DNA of 64,000 nucleotides from Devosia sp. YIM 151766. Lineage in GTDB: Bacteria > Pseudomonadota > Alphaproteobacteria > Rhizobiales > Devosiaceae. Below are positions 1 to 9,406 of the stretch, one piece after another (within the stretch, counting starts at the first letter, position 1; each line of letters starts with the position of its first letter). A program made the translations under genes and the position numbers. The notes under the pieces are model-generated. The model searched no databases, was not told the DNA's origin, and saw only the letters and a program-made list of their open reading frames with translations. The stretch spans positions 2,046,001 to 2,110,000 of the forward strand of contig NZ_CP127251.1 of the NCBI RefSeq assembly GCF_030285925.1. Reading direction: 5' to 3'.

Positions 1-2
1 GA

Positions 3-923
3 ATGGCCAATTACGACCAGCCGATCATTATCAAGAAGATCAAGAAGGCCAAGCACGTCCATCACGGCGGCGCCTGGAAGATCGCCTATGCCGACTTCGT
101 CACGGCGATGATGGCCTTCTTCCTGCTGCTCTGGCTGATCAGCATGACCTCGCCCGAGCAGAAGGAAGGCCTGGCCGATTATTTCGCCCCCTCGGCCGCC
201 AGCGTCTCCTCCAGCGGATCGGGCGGGGTGCTGGGCGGCACCGCCATGGACAATTCCGGCAGCCTGATGTCCGGCTCGGCGGCCGATGTCATCACCGATT
301 CCCCCGCCTCCCCCCACAATGCCGAGCGCGAGGCGATTGAGAACAATCTCGGTGGCGCGGCGCGCCAGCAGGGCAGCGAGGCCCAGCCCAGCAGCGACAG
401 CGAATACGATCTCAAATCCATGAACGACCAGGCCTTCCACAGCGCCGCCGCCAGCATCAGGCAGGCCTGGCAGGCCCTGCCCGAACTGACCCCGTTCATG
501 GACAATTTGCTGGTGGAGCGGACCGATGAGGGCCTCGATATCCAGATCGTCGACCAACAGGGCCGCCCGATGTTCCCCGAGGGCTCGAAATATCCGCTGG
601 AAGCCACGCGGGCGGCGATCGCCGCCATCGGCCCCATCCTGCAACAGCTCAATGCCCAGGTGAACATTTCCGGACATACGGCGGCGGGCGGCCGTTATGA
701 CAATCCGCGTTACGGTCCGTGGGAATTATCGGCCGACCGTGCCAATTCGGTGCGCTCGACGCTTGGCGAATTCGGCCTGTCCGACGACCGGATCAAATCG
801 GTGATCGGCCGTGCCACCGACGAGCCCTTCTTCCCCAACGATCCCTATATGGCCGCCAATGAGCGGGTGCGCATCACCGTCCTGCATTCCGCCCCCCCGG
901 TGCCGCTCGGCCTTCAGCCCTGA
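3..923 (+). CDS. motB: Flagellar motor stator protein MotB
   Basis: The protein has 306 residues. It is the peptidoglycan-anchored stator subunit that, with MotA, conducts ions to drive the flagellar motor. Near the N terminus is one membrane span starting at about residue 25 (WKIAYADFVTAMMAFF), containing the Asp of the YADF motif expected to carry the proton. A low-complexity Ser/Gly linker follows. The C terminus (about 170-295) is OmpA-like, with the SGHT...WELSADRA signature that binds peptidoglycan. The ATG lies two bases into the window, so its upstream context (motA or fli genes) is not visible. The next gene, rpsU, is unrelated. Confidence 0.93.
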   Translation: MANYDQPIIIKKIKKAKHVHHGGAWKIAYADFVTAMMAFFLLLWLISMTSPEQKEGLADYFAPSAASVSSSGSGGVLGGTAMDNSGSLMSGSAADVITDSPASPHNAEREAIENNLGGAARQQGSEAQPSSDSEYDLKSMNDQAFHSAAASIRQAWQALPELTPFMDNLLVERTDEGLDIQIVDQQGRPMFPEGSKYPLEATRAAIAAIGPILQQLNAQVNISGHTAAGGRYDNPRYGPWELSADRANSVRSTLGEFGLSDDRIKSVIGRATDEPFFPNDPYMAANERVRITVLHSAPPVPLGLQP

Positions 924-1064
924 TCCCGGCAACCAATCGCATGGCAGCCGGGCGACCCGGCGGCTGGCCAGCGGCCGCTCGGGCTGATAGAGCCTTCCCG
1001 ACGGCCATCCGGCCGATCCCCGCCTGCCTCTCCGGTGAGGCGAAAAATCACGTTAGGATAATTT

Positions 1065-1328
1065 TTGCAGGTTCAGGTACGCGACAACAATGTCGACCAA
1101 GCCCTAAGGGTGCTGAAGAAGCGTCTTCAGCGCGAGGGCGTCTTCCGGGAGATGAAGCTCCGTAAATATTTCGAAAAGCCCTCCGAAGCCCGGATTCGGG
1201 AAAAGGCCGAGGCGGTGCGCCGCGCGCGCAAGAACGCGCGTAAGCAGGCGATCCGCGAAGGGCTGATCGCCGCGCCCAAGCGGGTCGAGCGCACGCCTCC
1301 GCGGCCTCAGAGCCGTCCCGCCAGCTAA
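1065..1328 (+). CDS. rpsU: 30S ribosomal protein S21
   Basis: An 87-residue basic protein starting [19 protein letters not shown], the usual alphaproteobacterial bS21 start. S21 binds the 30S platform near the 16S 3' end and helps initiation. The start codon is TTG, chosen because the family begins exactly there and AGGA lies at 1055-1058, 6 nt upstream. The C-terminal tail is rich in Arg and Pro. Its TAA stop overlaps the TAG stop of the convergent small gene at 1325. Confidence 0.95.
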   Translation: MQVQVRDNNVDQALRVLKKRLQREGVFREMKLRKYFEKPSEARIREKAEAVRRARKNARKQAIREGLIAAPKRVERTPPRPQSRPAS

Positions 1329-1603
1329 AAGCCGTCAGCGCCTTGTCCGTTATTACGGACAGGGCCGCCGGCGGCCCGGCCGCTGTCGAGCCCGCGATAG
1401 AGGTGTCTGATCTGCGCCGGACCGAGTTTGCGGTCCCCGATCTTCAGCATGGCGCCGCGCAGGCTTACCGGCGCCGCATGTTCCATGGCGAAGCGGACGG
1501 CCTTGGCCGCGGAACGGAAATGACGCGGACCCTGCGCGAAGGCGGTCGCGGCGTCGCTGCCGAGGAACAGGTCCGCCGGCGCGTTAAGAATTTGGATATT
1601 CAT
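1325..1603 (-). CDS. Conserved hypothetical protein, paralogue of the next gene upstream
   Basis: A 92-residue protein of unknown function. Its core ([15 protein letters not shown], then [15 protein letters not shown]) lines up with FPSAAEAIRFAIEEM and GDERYEGEAIRELYH of the gene at 1638-1886, so the two are tandem paralogues. A purine-rich GAGAGAG precedes the ATG. It is the last gene of a three-gene minus-strand operon and is convergent with rpsU, with overlapping stop codons. No domain with known function was recognised. Confidence 0.7.
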   Translation of the reverse strand: MNIQILNAPADLFLGSDAATAFAQGPRHFRSAAKAVRFAMEHAAPVSLRGAMLKIGDRKLGPAQIRHLYRGLDSGRAAGGPVRNNGQGADGF

Positions 1604-1637
1604 TTTACTCTCTCTGCCGGTTCACCCGGCTTGTTTT

Positions 1638-1886
1638 TTAGCGCTTCCCGCGCTGGAGGGGGTAATCGGGGGCATGATAGAGCTCCCGGATCGCCTCGCC
1701 CTCATATCGTTCGTCGCCGCATTCGAGAGCCACGCTGCGCAATGTCGCGCGGGGCATTTCCTCGATGGCGAAGCGGATGGCTTCGGCGGCGGAAGGGAAC
1801 CGCTGATAGCGGCTATTGCGCGACTTGAACGTCGCGACGCTTGAATAAAGTTCGGCTGACGCGGACCAGTCCAGGCTCGCGCTCAC
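1638..1886 (-). CDS. Conserved hypothetical protein (paralogue of 1325-1603)
   Basis: An 82-residue acidic protein whose middle (SAAEAIRFAIEEMP...ECGDERYEGEAIRELY) matches the gene downstream. The start is GTG at 1886, fused to the stop of the preceding gene as GTGA (1886-1883), so translational coupling is likely. Function unknown; the helix-rich core and duplicated arrangement suggest a small binding or regulatory protein, which is inference only. Confidence 0.7.
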   Translation of the reverse strand: MSASLDWSASAELYSSVATFKSRNSRYQRFPSAAEAIRFAIEEMPRATLRSVALECGDERYEGEAIRELYHAPDYPLQRGKR

Positions 1887-2137
1887 CTCTTGCTGATGGC
1901 GATGCTGAAGACGTTCTCGTCTTCATCATATTCGGTCTTCATCACATTGCTGGGCGACAGGTCGAGTTCTTCGACCACCCGCTCATTGCTTTCGCCCAAT
2001 GACTTGACCCGGTAAAGCACGGGGCCTTTGTCATGCGGCATGCAGGAGACGACTTCGCACGGCCCGGCGGGCCGATTGCTGTGCCGAGGAGCGGAACGCA
2101 GCTCAAGCATCTGGCCGACTTTGTAAAGGTGGGGCAT
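1883..2137 (-). CDS. Small conserved protein (KVGQMLELRSAPRHSNRPAG type)
   Basis: An 84-residue protein opening MPHLYKVGQMLELRSAPRHSN, with a middle that reads like a small beta-barrel (PCEVVSCMPHDKGPVLYRVKS) and an acidic tail. I know similar short proteins in Rhizobiales only as hypotheticals. It is the first gene of the operon 2137-1325 and overlaps the next gene by 4 nt. It lies just downstream of a cold-shock gene on the same strand (2418-2212), with 74 nt between them, so read-through from csp is possible. Confidence 0.72.
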   Translation of the reverse strand: MPHLYKVGQMLELRSAPRHSNRPAGPCEVVSCMPHDKGPVLYRVKSLGESNERVVEELDLSPSNVMKTEYDEDENVFSIAISKR

Positions 2138-2211
2138 GGCACGCTCCTGTTCGGAAGAAATGAGGGCGCGCCAGGCGCCCCCACAAAAATTCGGCTTAGG
2201 CCGGATACAGC

Positions 2212-2418
2212 TTAAGCCAGCTGGATATTGATGGCCGATTCACGACCGTCACGTCCCTGCTCGAGATCATAGCTGACCTTCTGGCCATCACCGAGACCGG
2301 ATATGCCGGCGCGTTCCAGAGCCGACACGTGGACGAAAGCGTCCTTGCCGCCCTGATCGGGGGTGATGAAGCCGAAGCCCTTGGTCGAATTGTAGAACTT
2401 CACGGTGCCGTTAATCAT
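2212..2418 (-). CDS. Cold-shock domain protein (CspA family)
   Basis: A 68-residue single cold-shock domain that binds single-stranded nucleic acid. RNP-1 (KGFGFITP) and RNP-2 (DAFVHVS) are both present, and the protein is almost exactly the family length when started at ATG 2418 (MINGTVKFYN). That start has an AAAGGG-type Shine-Dalgarno just upstream; an in-frame start 10 codons earlier lacks family support. A 290-nt gap lies upstream, enough for the long structured leader typical of csp mRNAs. Confidence 0.92.
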   Translation of the reverse strand: MINGTVKFYNSTKGFGFITPDQGGKDAFVHVSALERAGISGLGDGQKVSYDLEQGRDGRESAINIQLA

Positions 2419-2709
2419 TTGGCGCCCTTTCGGATTAGCTCGAAGCATTGCAAACGAGCAGGTTTCCCCTGCGCATCGTGCATCAGGGGCCTAAAAACGT
2501 TTGCAGATCGGAAGGAAAGCCAAACAACCGGCCGCGCCGGAAGGATCAGTTTGCCGACAGGGGCAGAAAACGTATGCTGCCAATATCGGTCTCAATTGCG
2601 TATAAGTCAAGGCAAGTCACCGAAACGCAGCAAACCCGGCCAGCGTCTCAACACTGATGACATCGCCTGAACGCCCGTCCCACCACATCATTTCAGCCAG
2701 GCAAGCGAC

Positions 2710-3081
2710 ATGACCAAGCACCGGATTTATTCAGTCAGCCTCGCCAGCGTCTATCCTCATTATGTCACCAAGGCGGAAAAGAAGGGCCGCACCAGCCAGG
2801 AGGTCGACGAAATCATCCGCTGGCTCACCGGCCACGACCAGGCCTCGCTCGAGGCCGAACTGACGAACCAGACCAGTTTCGAGGATTTTTTCGCCCGCGC
2901 GCCCCGGATGAACCCGTCCCGCTCGCAGATAACCGGAGTCGTCTGCGGCGTCCGGGTCGAGCAGATCGAAGATCCCCTCATGCGCGAAATCCGTTATCTC
3001 GATAAACTCATCGACGAACTGGCCAAGGGCAAGGCCATGGAAAAGATCCTGCGCCGCCAGGATGGCGAGCGCCCTGTTTAG
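2710..3081 (+). CDS. DUF2200 family protein
   Basis: A 123-residue soluble protein with the family hallmarks: an N-terminal [21 protein letters not shown] segment, [13 protein letters not shown], and [18 protein letters not shown]2200 proteins are short and uncharacterised; no enzymatic role is known to me. The gene stands alone, diverging from the cold-shock gene at 2418. Confidence 0.85.
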   Translation: MTKHRIYSVSLASVYPHYVTKAEKKGRTSQEVDEIIRWLTGHDQASLEAELTNQTSFEDFFARAPRMNPSRSQITGVVCGVRVEQIEDPLMREIRYLDKLIDELAKGKAMEKILRRQDGERPV

Positions 3082-3522
3082 TTGACGTCTCCCCAGAGCT
3101 TCCGGCTTCGAGGGGAACCCGCAGCTCCTTTTCTCTCCTCCTGTTGAGGCAGGGCTATCGCATATGGCCTCGATGACGCCTCTTTCTCGGATCGTCACGC
3201 TCGCGTCGAGCGCGAAGGTGACGAGCGGTGAATCAAGGAAGAGGCGAGATCATCGAGGCTGCCGCTGAAAACCCTCTGAAGCGCGTGCACGCCCGAGCTT
3301 TTCCGATCGTCTGCGGCAAAGCGCGCCGGACATAGCCGCTGTGCTCAATCCACCCCTTCCCATCGCCGTTCCTTTCCGCTAAACCGCCCACTTAACCACC
3401 ATGTTCGGTCTTCTTCCCCGCGCCGCAGTGCTCAGCTGCCACGCAGGTTTCGCGCGGACGGGTGCGTCCGGGCGATTCCCCTCGCCCGCTGTCCTATTAG
3501 TCAGTCATAGAGCGAGCCCCGA
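3082..3522. other. Intergenic region upstream of carB
   Basis: 441 bases with no convincing gene. It holds one copy of the dispersed palindrome listed at 3194-3222. No strong sigma-70 promoter or PurR/PyrR-like operator was recognised, but the carB promoter must lie here because carA is not adjacent. The ribosome-binding site before carB is weak (AGCGAG about 9 nt before the ATG). Confidence 0.6.
3194..3222. repeat. Dispersed palindromic intergenic repeat, copy 1
   Basis: An imperfect copy of the GTCACCCTCGCG / CGCGAGGGTGAC palindrome found at least six times between genes in this window; this copy has GTCACGCTCGCG and CGCGAAGGTGAC arms. Probably a REP/MITE-like element. Confidence 0.7.
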
Positions 3523-6500
3523 ATGCCGAAGCGTACCGACATCAAATCGATCCTCATTATCGGCGCGGGTCCCATCATTATCGGGCAGGCCTGCGAGTTC
3601 GACTATTCCGGCACCCAGGCCTGCAAGGCGTTGAAGGAAGAGGGCTACCGGATCATTCTGGTGAACTCCAATCCGGCGACGATCATGACCGACCCGGACC
3701 TGGCCGACGCCACCTATATGGAGCCGATCACGCCCGAGGTCGTCGCCAAGATCATCGAGAAGGAGCGGCCCGACGCGCTGCTGCCCACCATGGGCGGCCA
3801 GACGGCGCTGAACTGCGCCCTGTCGCTGCGCAAGATGGGCGTACTCGAAAAATTCGGCGTCGAAATGATCGGCGCCACCGCCGAGGCCATCGACAAGGCC
3901 GAGGACCGCGAATTGTTCCGCGACGCCATGAAGAAGATCGGGCTCGAAACCCCGCGCTCCATGCTCGCTCATAACAGCATCGAAGCCCTGCAGGCGCTCG
4001 AAGTCATCGGCCTGCCCGCCATCATCCGCCCCAGCTTCACCCTCGGCGGCACCGGCGGCGGCATTGCCTATAACCGCGAGGAATATCTCGCCATCTGCGA
4101 AAGCGGCATCGACGCTTCGCCCACCAATGAAGTCCTGGTCGAGGAAAGCGTGCTCGGCTGGAAGGAATTCGAGATGGAAGTTGTCCGCGACAAGAAGGAC
4201 AATTGCATCATCATCTGCTCCATCGAGAACATCGACCCGATGGGCGTCCATACCGGCGACAGCATCACCGTCGCCCCGGCGCTGACGCTCACCGACAAGG
4301 AATACCAGATCATGCGCGACGCCTCTTTGGCGGTCCTGCGCGAGATCGGGGTGGAAACCGGCGGCTCCAACGTCCAGTTCGGCATCAATCCGGCCGATGG
4401 CCGCATGGTCGTCATCGAGATGAATCCGCGCGTTTCGCGCTCCTCGGCCCTGGCCTCGAAGGCCACCGGCTTCCCCATCGCCAAGGTCGCGGCGCGCCTT
4501 GCCGTCGGCTATACGCTGGATGAATTGGAAAACGACATTACCGGCGGCGCTACCCCGGCCTCGTTCGAGCCCAGCATCGACTATGTCGTCACCAAGATTC
4601 CGCGCTTCGCCTTCGAGAAATTCCCCGGCGCCGACAATCGCCTCACCACCTCGATGAAATCGGTGGGCGAGGCCATGGCCATCGGCCGCACCTTCCAGGA
4701 ATCGCTGCAAAAGGCCCTGCGCAGCCTCGAAACCGGCCTGACCGGCCTCAACGAGGTCGGCATTCCGGGCCTGGGCGAAGGCGAGGACAAGAACGCCATC
4801 AAGGCCGCTCTCGGCACCCCGACGCCTAACCGGCTGCTGCATGTGGCCGAAGCCATGCGCCTCGGCGTCTCCAACGAAGATATTTTCGAAGCCTGCAAGA
4901 TCGATCCCTGGTTCCTCGAACAGATGCGCGGCATCGTCGACATGGAAGCCAAGGTCCGGCAATTCGGCCTGCCGCAGGACGAAGCCAATCTGCGCCAGCT
5001 CAAGTCGATGGGCTTCTCCGACGCCCGCCTCGCCCAGCTCGCCAATCTCAAGCCCGCCGACGTCCGCAAGCTGCGCCATTCGCTCGAAGTGCGCCCGGCC
5101 TATAAGCGCATCGATACCTCCGCCGCGGAATTCGCCTCGCCGACCGCCTATATGTATTCGACCTATGAAGCCCCCTTTGCCGGCAAGGTCGAGGACGAGG
5201 CCCGCCCCTCCGACCGCAAGAAAGTGGTCATTCTCGGCGGCGGCCCCAACCGGATCGGCCAGGGCATCGAGTTCGACTATTGCTGCTGTCACGCCGCTTT
5301 CGCGCTGGCCGAGGCCGGCTACGAGACCATCATGGTCAATTGCAATCCCGAAACCGTCTCCACCGATTACGACACCTCGGACCGCCTCTATTTCGAGCCG
5401 CTGACCGAAGAAGACGTCATCGAGATCCTGCTGACCGAAAAGCAGAACGGGACGCTGCATGGCGTCATCGTGCAATTCGGCGGCCAGACCCCGCTCAACC
5501 TGGCCGAGGCGGTGCAGAAGGCCGGTGTGCCGATCCTGGGCACCCAGCCTGACGCCATCGACCTGGCCGAAGACCGCGACCTGTTCATGAAGCTGCTCAA
5601 CAAGCTGGAATTGACCCAGCCCAAGAACGGCATCGCCTATAGCCTCGAACAGGCCCGCCTTATCGCCGAGCGCCTCGGCTATCCGCTGGTCATCCGCCCC
5701 TCCTATGTGCTGGGCGGCCGCGCCATGGCCATCGTCCATTCAGCCAATGAATTCGAGCGCTATGTTCAGGATACCCTGACCGGCCTGGTGCCGCCCGATA
5801 TCCTGCAACGCTATCCCAATGACCGGACCGGCCAGATCAATTCGGTCCTCTCCGACAATCCACTATTGTTCGACGCTTATCTGTCCGGGGCGACCGAAAT
5901 CGACGTCGATTGCCTTTGCGACGGCAAGGACGTGTTCGTCGCCGGCATCATGGAGCATATCGAGGAAGCCGGCATCCATTCCGGCGATTCCGCCTGCTCG
6001 CTGCCGCCGCGTTCGCTCTCGCCCGAGATCATCGCCGAACTCAAGCGCCAGACCGGCGAACTGGCCTTCGCGCTCAAGGTCGGCGGGCTGATGAACGTGC
6101 AATTCGCCCTCAAGGACGGCATCATCTACCTCATCGAGGTCAATCCGCGCGCCTCGCGCACCGTGCCCTTCGTCGCCAAGGTCATCGGCGAGCCCATCGC
6201 CAAGATCGCCTCGCGCATCATGGCCGGCGAAAGCCTGGCCAGCTTCAATCTGGTCGAGAAGAAATTCGATCATATCGCTGTCAAGGAAGCCGTCTTCCCC
6301 TTCAACCGCTTCCCCGGGGTCGATACGGTTCTGGGGCCGGAAATGAAGTCCACCGGCGAGGTCATCGGCCTCGATACCGATTTCGCCATGGCCTTCGCCA
6401 AGTCGCAGATGGGCGCCGGCCAGAAAGTGCCGGTTTCGGGAACCGCCTTCATTTCGGTCCGCGATGCCGACAAGCCCCATATCGTCGACATGGCCCGTCA

Positions 6501-6834
6501 CCTGGTCGAAGCCGGCTTCGAGATTCTCGCCACCGGCGGTACGCAGCGCTACCTCAACGATAACGATGTGCCAGCAATAAAGATCAATAAGGTGCTCGAA
6601 GGCCGTCCGCACATCGTCGATTCCATGAAGAATGGCGGGGTGCAATTGGTCATCAACACCACCGATGGCGTGAAGTCGATCAGCGATAGCCGCGACATCC
6701 GGCGCACCGCATTGCTGGCGAAAATCCCGTATTACACCACGGTCGACGGCGCGCTCGCCGCCGTGGAAGGCATCCTCGCCATCCGCAATGGCAGTCTCCA
6801 GGTCCGCGCCCTGCAGGATTATTTCGCCGCCTGA
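3523..6834 (+). CDS. carB: Carbamoyl-phosphate synthase large subunit
   Basis: 1103 residues, the usual length. It makes carbamoyl phosphate from bicarbonate, ammonia (from CarA-bound glutamine) and two ATP, feeding pyrimidine and arginine synthesis. Two homologous ATP-grasp halves are visible: the first begins [22 protein letters not shown], the second about residue 565 ([16 protein letters not shown]). A C-terminal MGS-type allosteric domain carries [13 protein letters not shown]. The glutaminase subunit gene carA is not in the window. greA and trxB follow some 6 kb downstream, an order seen in Rhizobiales. Confidence 0.98.
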   Translation: MPKRTDIKSILIIGAGPIIIGQACEFDYSGTQACKALKEEGYRIILVNSNPATIMTDPDLADATYMEPITPEVVAKIIEKERPDALLPTMGGQTALNCALSLRKMGVLEKFGVEMIGATAEAIDKAEDRELFRDAMKKIGLETPRSMLAHNSIEALQALEVIGLPAIIRPSFTLGGTGGGIAYNREEYLAICESGIDASPTNEVLVEESVLGWKEFEMEVVRDKKDNCIIICSIENIDPMGVHTGDSITVAPALTLTDKEYQIMRDASLAVLREIGVETGGSNVQFGINPADGRMVVIEMNPRVSRSSALASKATGFPIAKVAARLAVGYTLDELENDITGGATPASFEPSIDYVVTKIPRFAFEKFPGADNRLTTSMKSVGEAMAIGRTFQESLQKALRSLETGLTGLNEVGIPGLGEGEDKNAIKAALGTPTPNRLLHVAEAMRLGVSNEDIFEACKIDPWFLEQMRGIVDMEAKVRQFGLPQDEANLRQLKSMGFSDARLAQLANLKPADVRKLRHSLEVRPAYKRIDTSAAEFASPTAYMYSTYEAPFAGKVEDEARPSDRKKVVILGGGPNRIGQGIEFDYCCCHAAFALAEAGYETIMVNCNPETVSTDYDTSDRLYFEPLTEEDVIEILLTEKQNGTLHGVIVQFGGQTPLNLAEAVQKAGVPILGTQPDAIDLAEDRDLFMKLLNKLELTQPKNGIAYSLEQARLIAERLGYPLVIRPSYVLGGRAMAIVHSANEFERYVQDTLTGLVPPDILQRYPNDRTGQINSVLSDNPLLFDAYLSGATEIDVDCLCDGKDVFVAGIMEHIEEAGIHSGDSACSLPPRSLSPEIIAELKRQTGELAFALKVGGLMNVQFALKDGIIYLIEVNPRASRTVPFVAKVIGEPIAKIASRIMAGESLASFNLVEKKFDHIAVKEAVFPFNRFPGVDTVLGPEMKSTGEVIGLDTDFAMAFAKSQMGAGQKVPVSGTAFISVRDADKPHIVDMARHLVEAGFEILATGGTQRYLNDNDVPAIKINKVLEGRPHIVDSMKNGGVQLVINTTDGVKSISDSRDIRRTALLAKIPYYTTVDGALAAVEGILAIRNGSLQVRALQDYFAA

Positions 6835-6852
6835 TCCGCTCTTCGCACCGGA

Positions 6853-8178
6853 TCAAATCGGCTTCGATAACAAGGGCTTGCGCCGAATACGCGGCAAACC
6901 GAAAGCCAATATGCGCAAGCCTTCGACCCGATGCAGCACCAAAGCCAGAGCCAGCGTCCGGCACGTCATCGCCGTGGCGCTGGCCAGGGCGGCGCCCACA
7001 ATGCCGAATAGCGGCACCAGCGCCAATGCCAGCGCCGTCATTATCGCCAGCACGCCCAGCGCCACCAGCAAGCCCTCCCGCTGGCGTCCCAACACGATAA
7101 CAGCCTCACCCGCCTGCCCTGCCATGGCCCGCACCACCATGCCGGCGCCAAGCACGACCATGACGCCATATCCGGCAATGAACGCCTCGCCAAAAGCGCC
7201 GAGAAGCAGCGGTCCCGCCAGCAGGGCCAGGGCCACGGCGGCGATGGTCGCCCATAGGGTCATCCGGGTATTTTCAAGAATGCTGTCTTGCAGGTCGGCC
7301 CGCGATTTTCCCGCCAGGTCCAGGGCGAAGCGCCGGCCGGCCACCAGCGTCATCGCATAGGTGACGAAGCCGGCCAGCGCCAGGCTGCGCGCCGCGGCGA
7401 AATAGATCCCGACCGCTTCCGGCTCGGCCAGCAGGCTGAGCACCAGCACATCGCCATAGCCGGTCAGATCCTCCAATCCGGACAGCAGCAGCAAAGGCAG
7501 CGAGGCCATCAGCCACAAGCGCCGCTGGCGGCGCGTCGGCGCGGCCCCCTCGGGCGCCACGACCCGCAGCCGCCGCGCCAGCACCAGCGCCAGACCGGCC
7601 GTCACCAGCGCCATGGAGCCGATCAGCACGGCGCCGACAATCGGCAGGCTCAGGACTATCCCGGCGGCGCTGAGGCCGACACAGATCAGTCCGATCAGGA
7701 TGGGTCGCACGATATAAACCGGCAGAGCCGCCAGCCGGAACCAGCCGAAGCTGCGCGCCACCCCTTCGAGGAAATATTCCATGGCCAGGAACGGCAATCC
7801 CAGTGCCACCAGCAGCAGCATCAATCCCGGTCCATCGGCAATGCCGATGCCGACCGCCACGGCGATTGCCGCGATCGCCAGCGCCACGCTGGCGCCGAAC
7901 ACCATTGCCAGCCCGAACCGCCAATAATTCCGCAAGGCGGCCACCCGGCCCCGCAGGTGATAGCGCGGCAGGAAACGGACGCTGGATTCGGCAAAGCCCA
8001 GCGCCGCGAAGCTTCCCAGCGCCAGCATCCAGGTCCACAGCGTCACGAAACCGCCATAGCCATCCGCCGGCATCAGCCGGGCGAGCAGCACCTGCAAGCC
8101 GAACACCAATCCGGCGCTCAACACGCGGATGCCCAGGGCTATGGCGGCATCCAGCATCCCGGATCGGGCATCAGACAT
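6853..8178 (-). CDS. Polysaccharide flippase-like membrane protein (Wzx/MATE superfamily)
   Basis: About 441 residues with roughly 12 hydrophobic spans and an N-terminal signature (GIRVLSAGLVFGLQVLLARLM) typical of oligosaccharide flippases that move lipid-linked glycans across the inner membrane. The preferred start is ATG 8178 (MSDARSGMLDAAIALG), overlapping the preceding gene's stop by 8 nt, so coupled translation is likely. An in-frame upstream start would lie deep inside that gene. The partner gene is a GNAT/CelD-type acyltransferase, which suggests a role in building or exporting a modified glycan. Substrate unknown. Confidence 0.85.
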   Translation of the reverse strand: MSDARSGMLDAAIALGIRVLSAGLVFGLQVLLARLMPADGYGGFVTLWTWMLALGSFAALGFAESSVRFLPRYHLRGRVAALRNYWRFGLAMVFGASVALAIAAIAVAVGIGIADGPGLMLLLVALGLPFLAMEYFLEGVARSFGWFRLAALPVYIVRPILIGLICVGLSAAGIVLSLPIVGAVLIGSMALVTAGLALVLARRLRVVAPEGAAPTRRQRRLWLMASLPLLLLSGLEDLTGYGDVLVLSLLAEPEAVGIYFAAARSLALAGFVTYAMTLVAGRRFALDLAGKSRADLQDSILENTRMTLWATIAAVALALLAGPLLLGAFGEAFIAGYGVMVVLGAGMVVRAMAGQAGEAVIVLGRQREGLLVALGVLAIMTALALALVPLFGIVGAALASATAMTCRTLALALVLHRVEGLRILAFGLPRIRRKPLLSKPI

Positions 8179-9394
8179 AGAGCAGCAGGCAGACCGCCGG
8201 CCTGAGGAAATTGGTCGCCTGCTCCACCGTCTTCGGCAAGCGCCCATGCAAGCGCTTCAGTGCCGGACGCAGTCGAGGCAGCCATGCTGACGCATAGAAG
8301 CGGCCCCGCCAGCTCAGCGCCTCGGCCCGGCTGGTCACGGCAATCGATCTATTGGTCCAGCTGGTCTTGTAATCGGCCTGATTGATCAAGAGGTCATAGG
8401 CGGCAATGCCATGGTCGATCAGCCAGCCCACAGTCAGGTCCATCTGCACCTTGCCCGGCGACAGATCGCGCAGATCCCAGTCGAAGCCGCCGATATAGGC
8501 GTAATAATGCTTTTGATGGAGCAGGCCCAATTCGATGGCGGCCACGCGGTCGCCCACCCGCAACACCGACAGGCATGCCCCCGAATGCCTAACGCTGTCG
8601 CCGGCGAGCAAGGCCAGGAAATCCTCATAGCCACCCATGGAGAAGCCGGTGCTGAACCGTCCGGTCTCGGTCAGCCAACGGCGCTTCATCTCGGTGCATT
8701 GCCGCACCAGCGCCTCGAATTCGGGATGATCGGGCCAGATCACCTCAAAGCTCAATTCCCCCAGGCGCGCCAGGTGGTTGCGGCGCCGGTTACGATTGCG
8801 CTTCTGCAGCTTGCCCAATTGGGCGGTATAAGCCTCCGCAGAGGCAAAGCCGGACAGATCGAGCAGGGAGGCCAGGTTGTCAGAGCCCGTCACCACCGGC
8901 TTGTCGGCCAATATTTCCGCCAATGCCGACCCTTCCGGCACCGCCCGGGAAATCGTCACGTCGCATTTCGAAGCCTGGACGGCGGCCCGAAGCTGCCGGG
9001 CGATCTTGGCCATGGGCGCCGCGTCCCGCCGCACCAGTACGCCGCAATATTGGCTATGCGGCATGCCCAGCGTTTCCAGCCGCTTGATGCCGGCAATTTC
9101 CACAATCATGCGGGGCCAGATGGCGATCAGGTTTTCGTCGCACCAAAGGGTGACGATATAGGGCCGATATGCGCCATCCCGGCCGAAGCGCGCCACCCAA
9201 TTGCGGCACCAATCATAGCTCTGGAAATAGCCCAGCGGATCGGCGCAATCGGTCTCGAGCCCGCGCCATGCCGCAGCAATGGCCTCGATCTCTTCCAGCG
9301 TGCCGAGCACACGCGTGGCAATGCTGCCCCTTGGCCACACTTGCTGCAATTCCCCTGACCGCGGATACCGTAAAATCCCGTATGGACTTTGCAA
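8171..9394 (-). CDS. GNAT-fold acetyltransferase (CelD/BioF2-like)
   Basis: About 407 residues. The central part (KLQKRNRNRRRNHLARLGELSFEV, then LRVGDRVAAIELGLLHQKHYYAYIGGFD) matches the acyltransferase family that includes CelD-like proteins near exopolysaccharide genes and FemAB-like enzymes. The likely role is acetylation or aminoacylation of a cell-surface glycan. The start is uncertain: the open frame begins with TTG at 9394, with no clear Shine-Dalgarno, and GTG is available about 18 codons later. It lies 12 nt after ltaE and overlaps the flippase gene, so the three probably share a transcript. Confidence 0.8.
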   Translation of the reverse strand: MQSPYGILRYPRSGELQQVWPRGSIATRVLGTLEEIEAIAAAWRGLETDCADPLGYFQSYDWCRNWVARFGRDGAYRPYIVTLWCDENLIAIWPRMIVEIAGIKRLETLGMPHSQYCGVLVRRDAAPMAKIARQLRAAVQASKCDVTISRAVPEGSALAEILADKPVVTGSDNLASLLDLSGFASAEAYTAQLGKLQKRNRNRRRNHLARLGELSFEVIWPDHPEFEALVRQCTEMKRRWLTETGRFSTGFSMGGYEDFLALLAGDSVRHSGACLSVLRVGDRVAAIELGLLHQKHYYAYIGGFDWDLRDLSPGKVQMDLTVGWLIDHGIAAYDLLINQADYKTSWTNRSIAVTSRAEALSWRGRFYASAWLPRLRPALKRLHGRLPKTVEQATNFLRPAVCLLLYV

Positions 9395-9406
9395 TTGCCC
9401 GGCGCA

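Noticed and set aside
3401..3634. 77-codon frame spanning the carB start
   Set aside because: It overlaps the certain carB N terminus in another frame and has no family features.
3505..5739. 744-codon open frame on the minus strand opposite carB
   Set aside because: Shadow of a high-GC gene; carB is unmistakable on the other strand.
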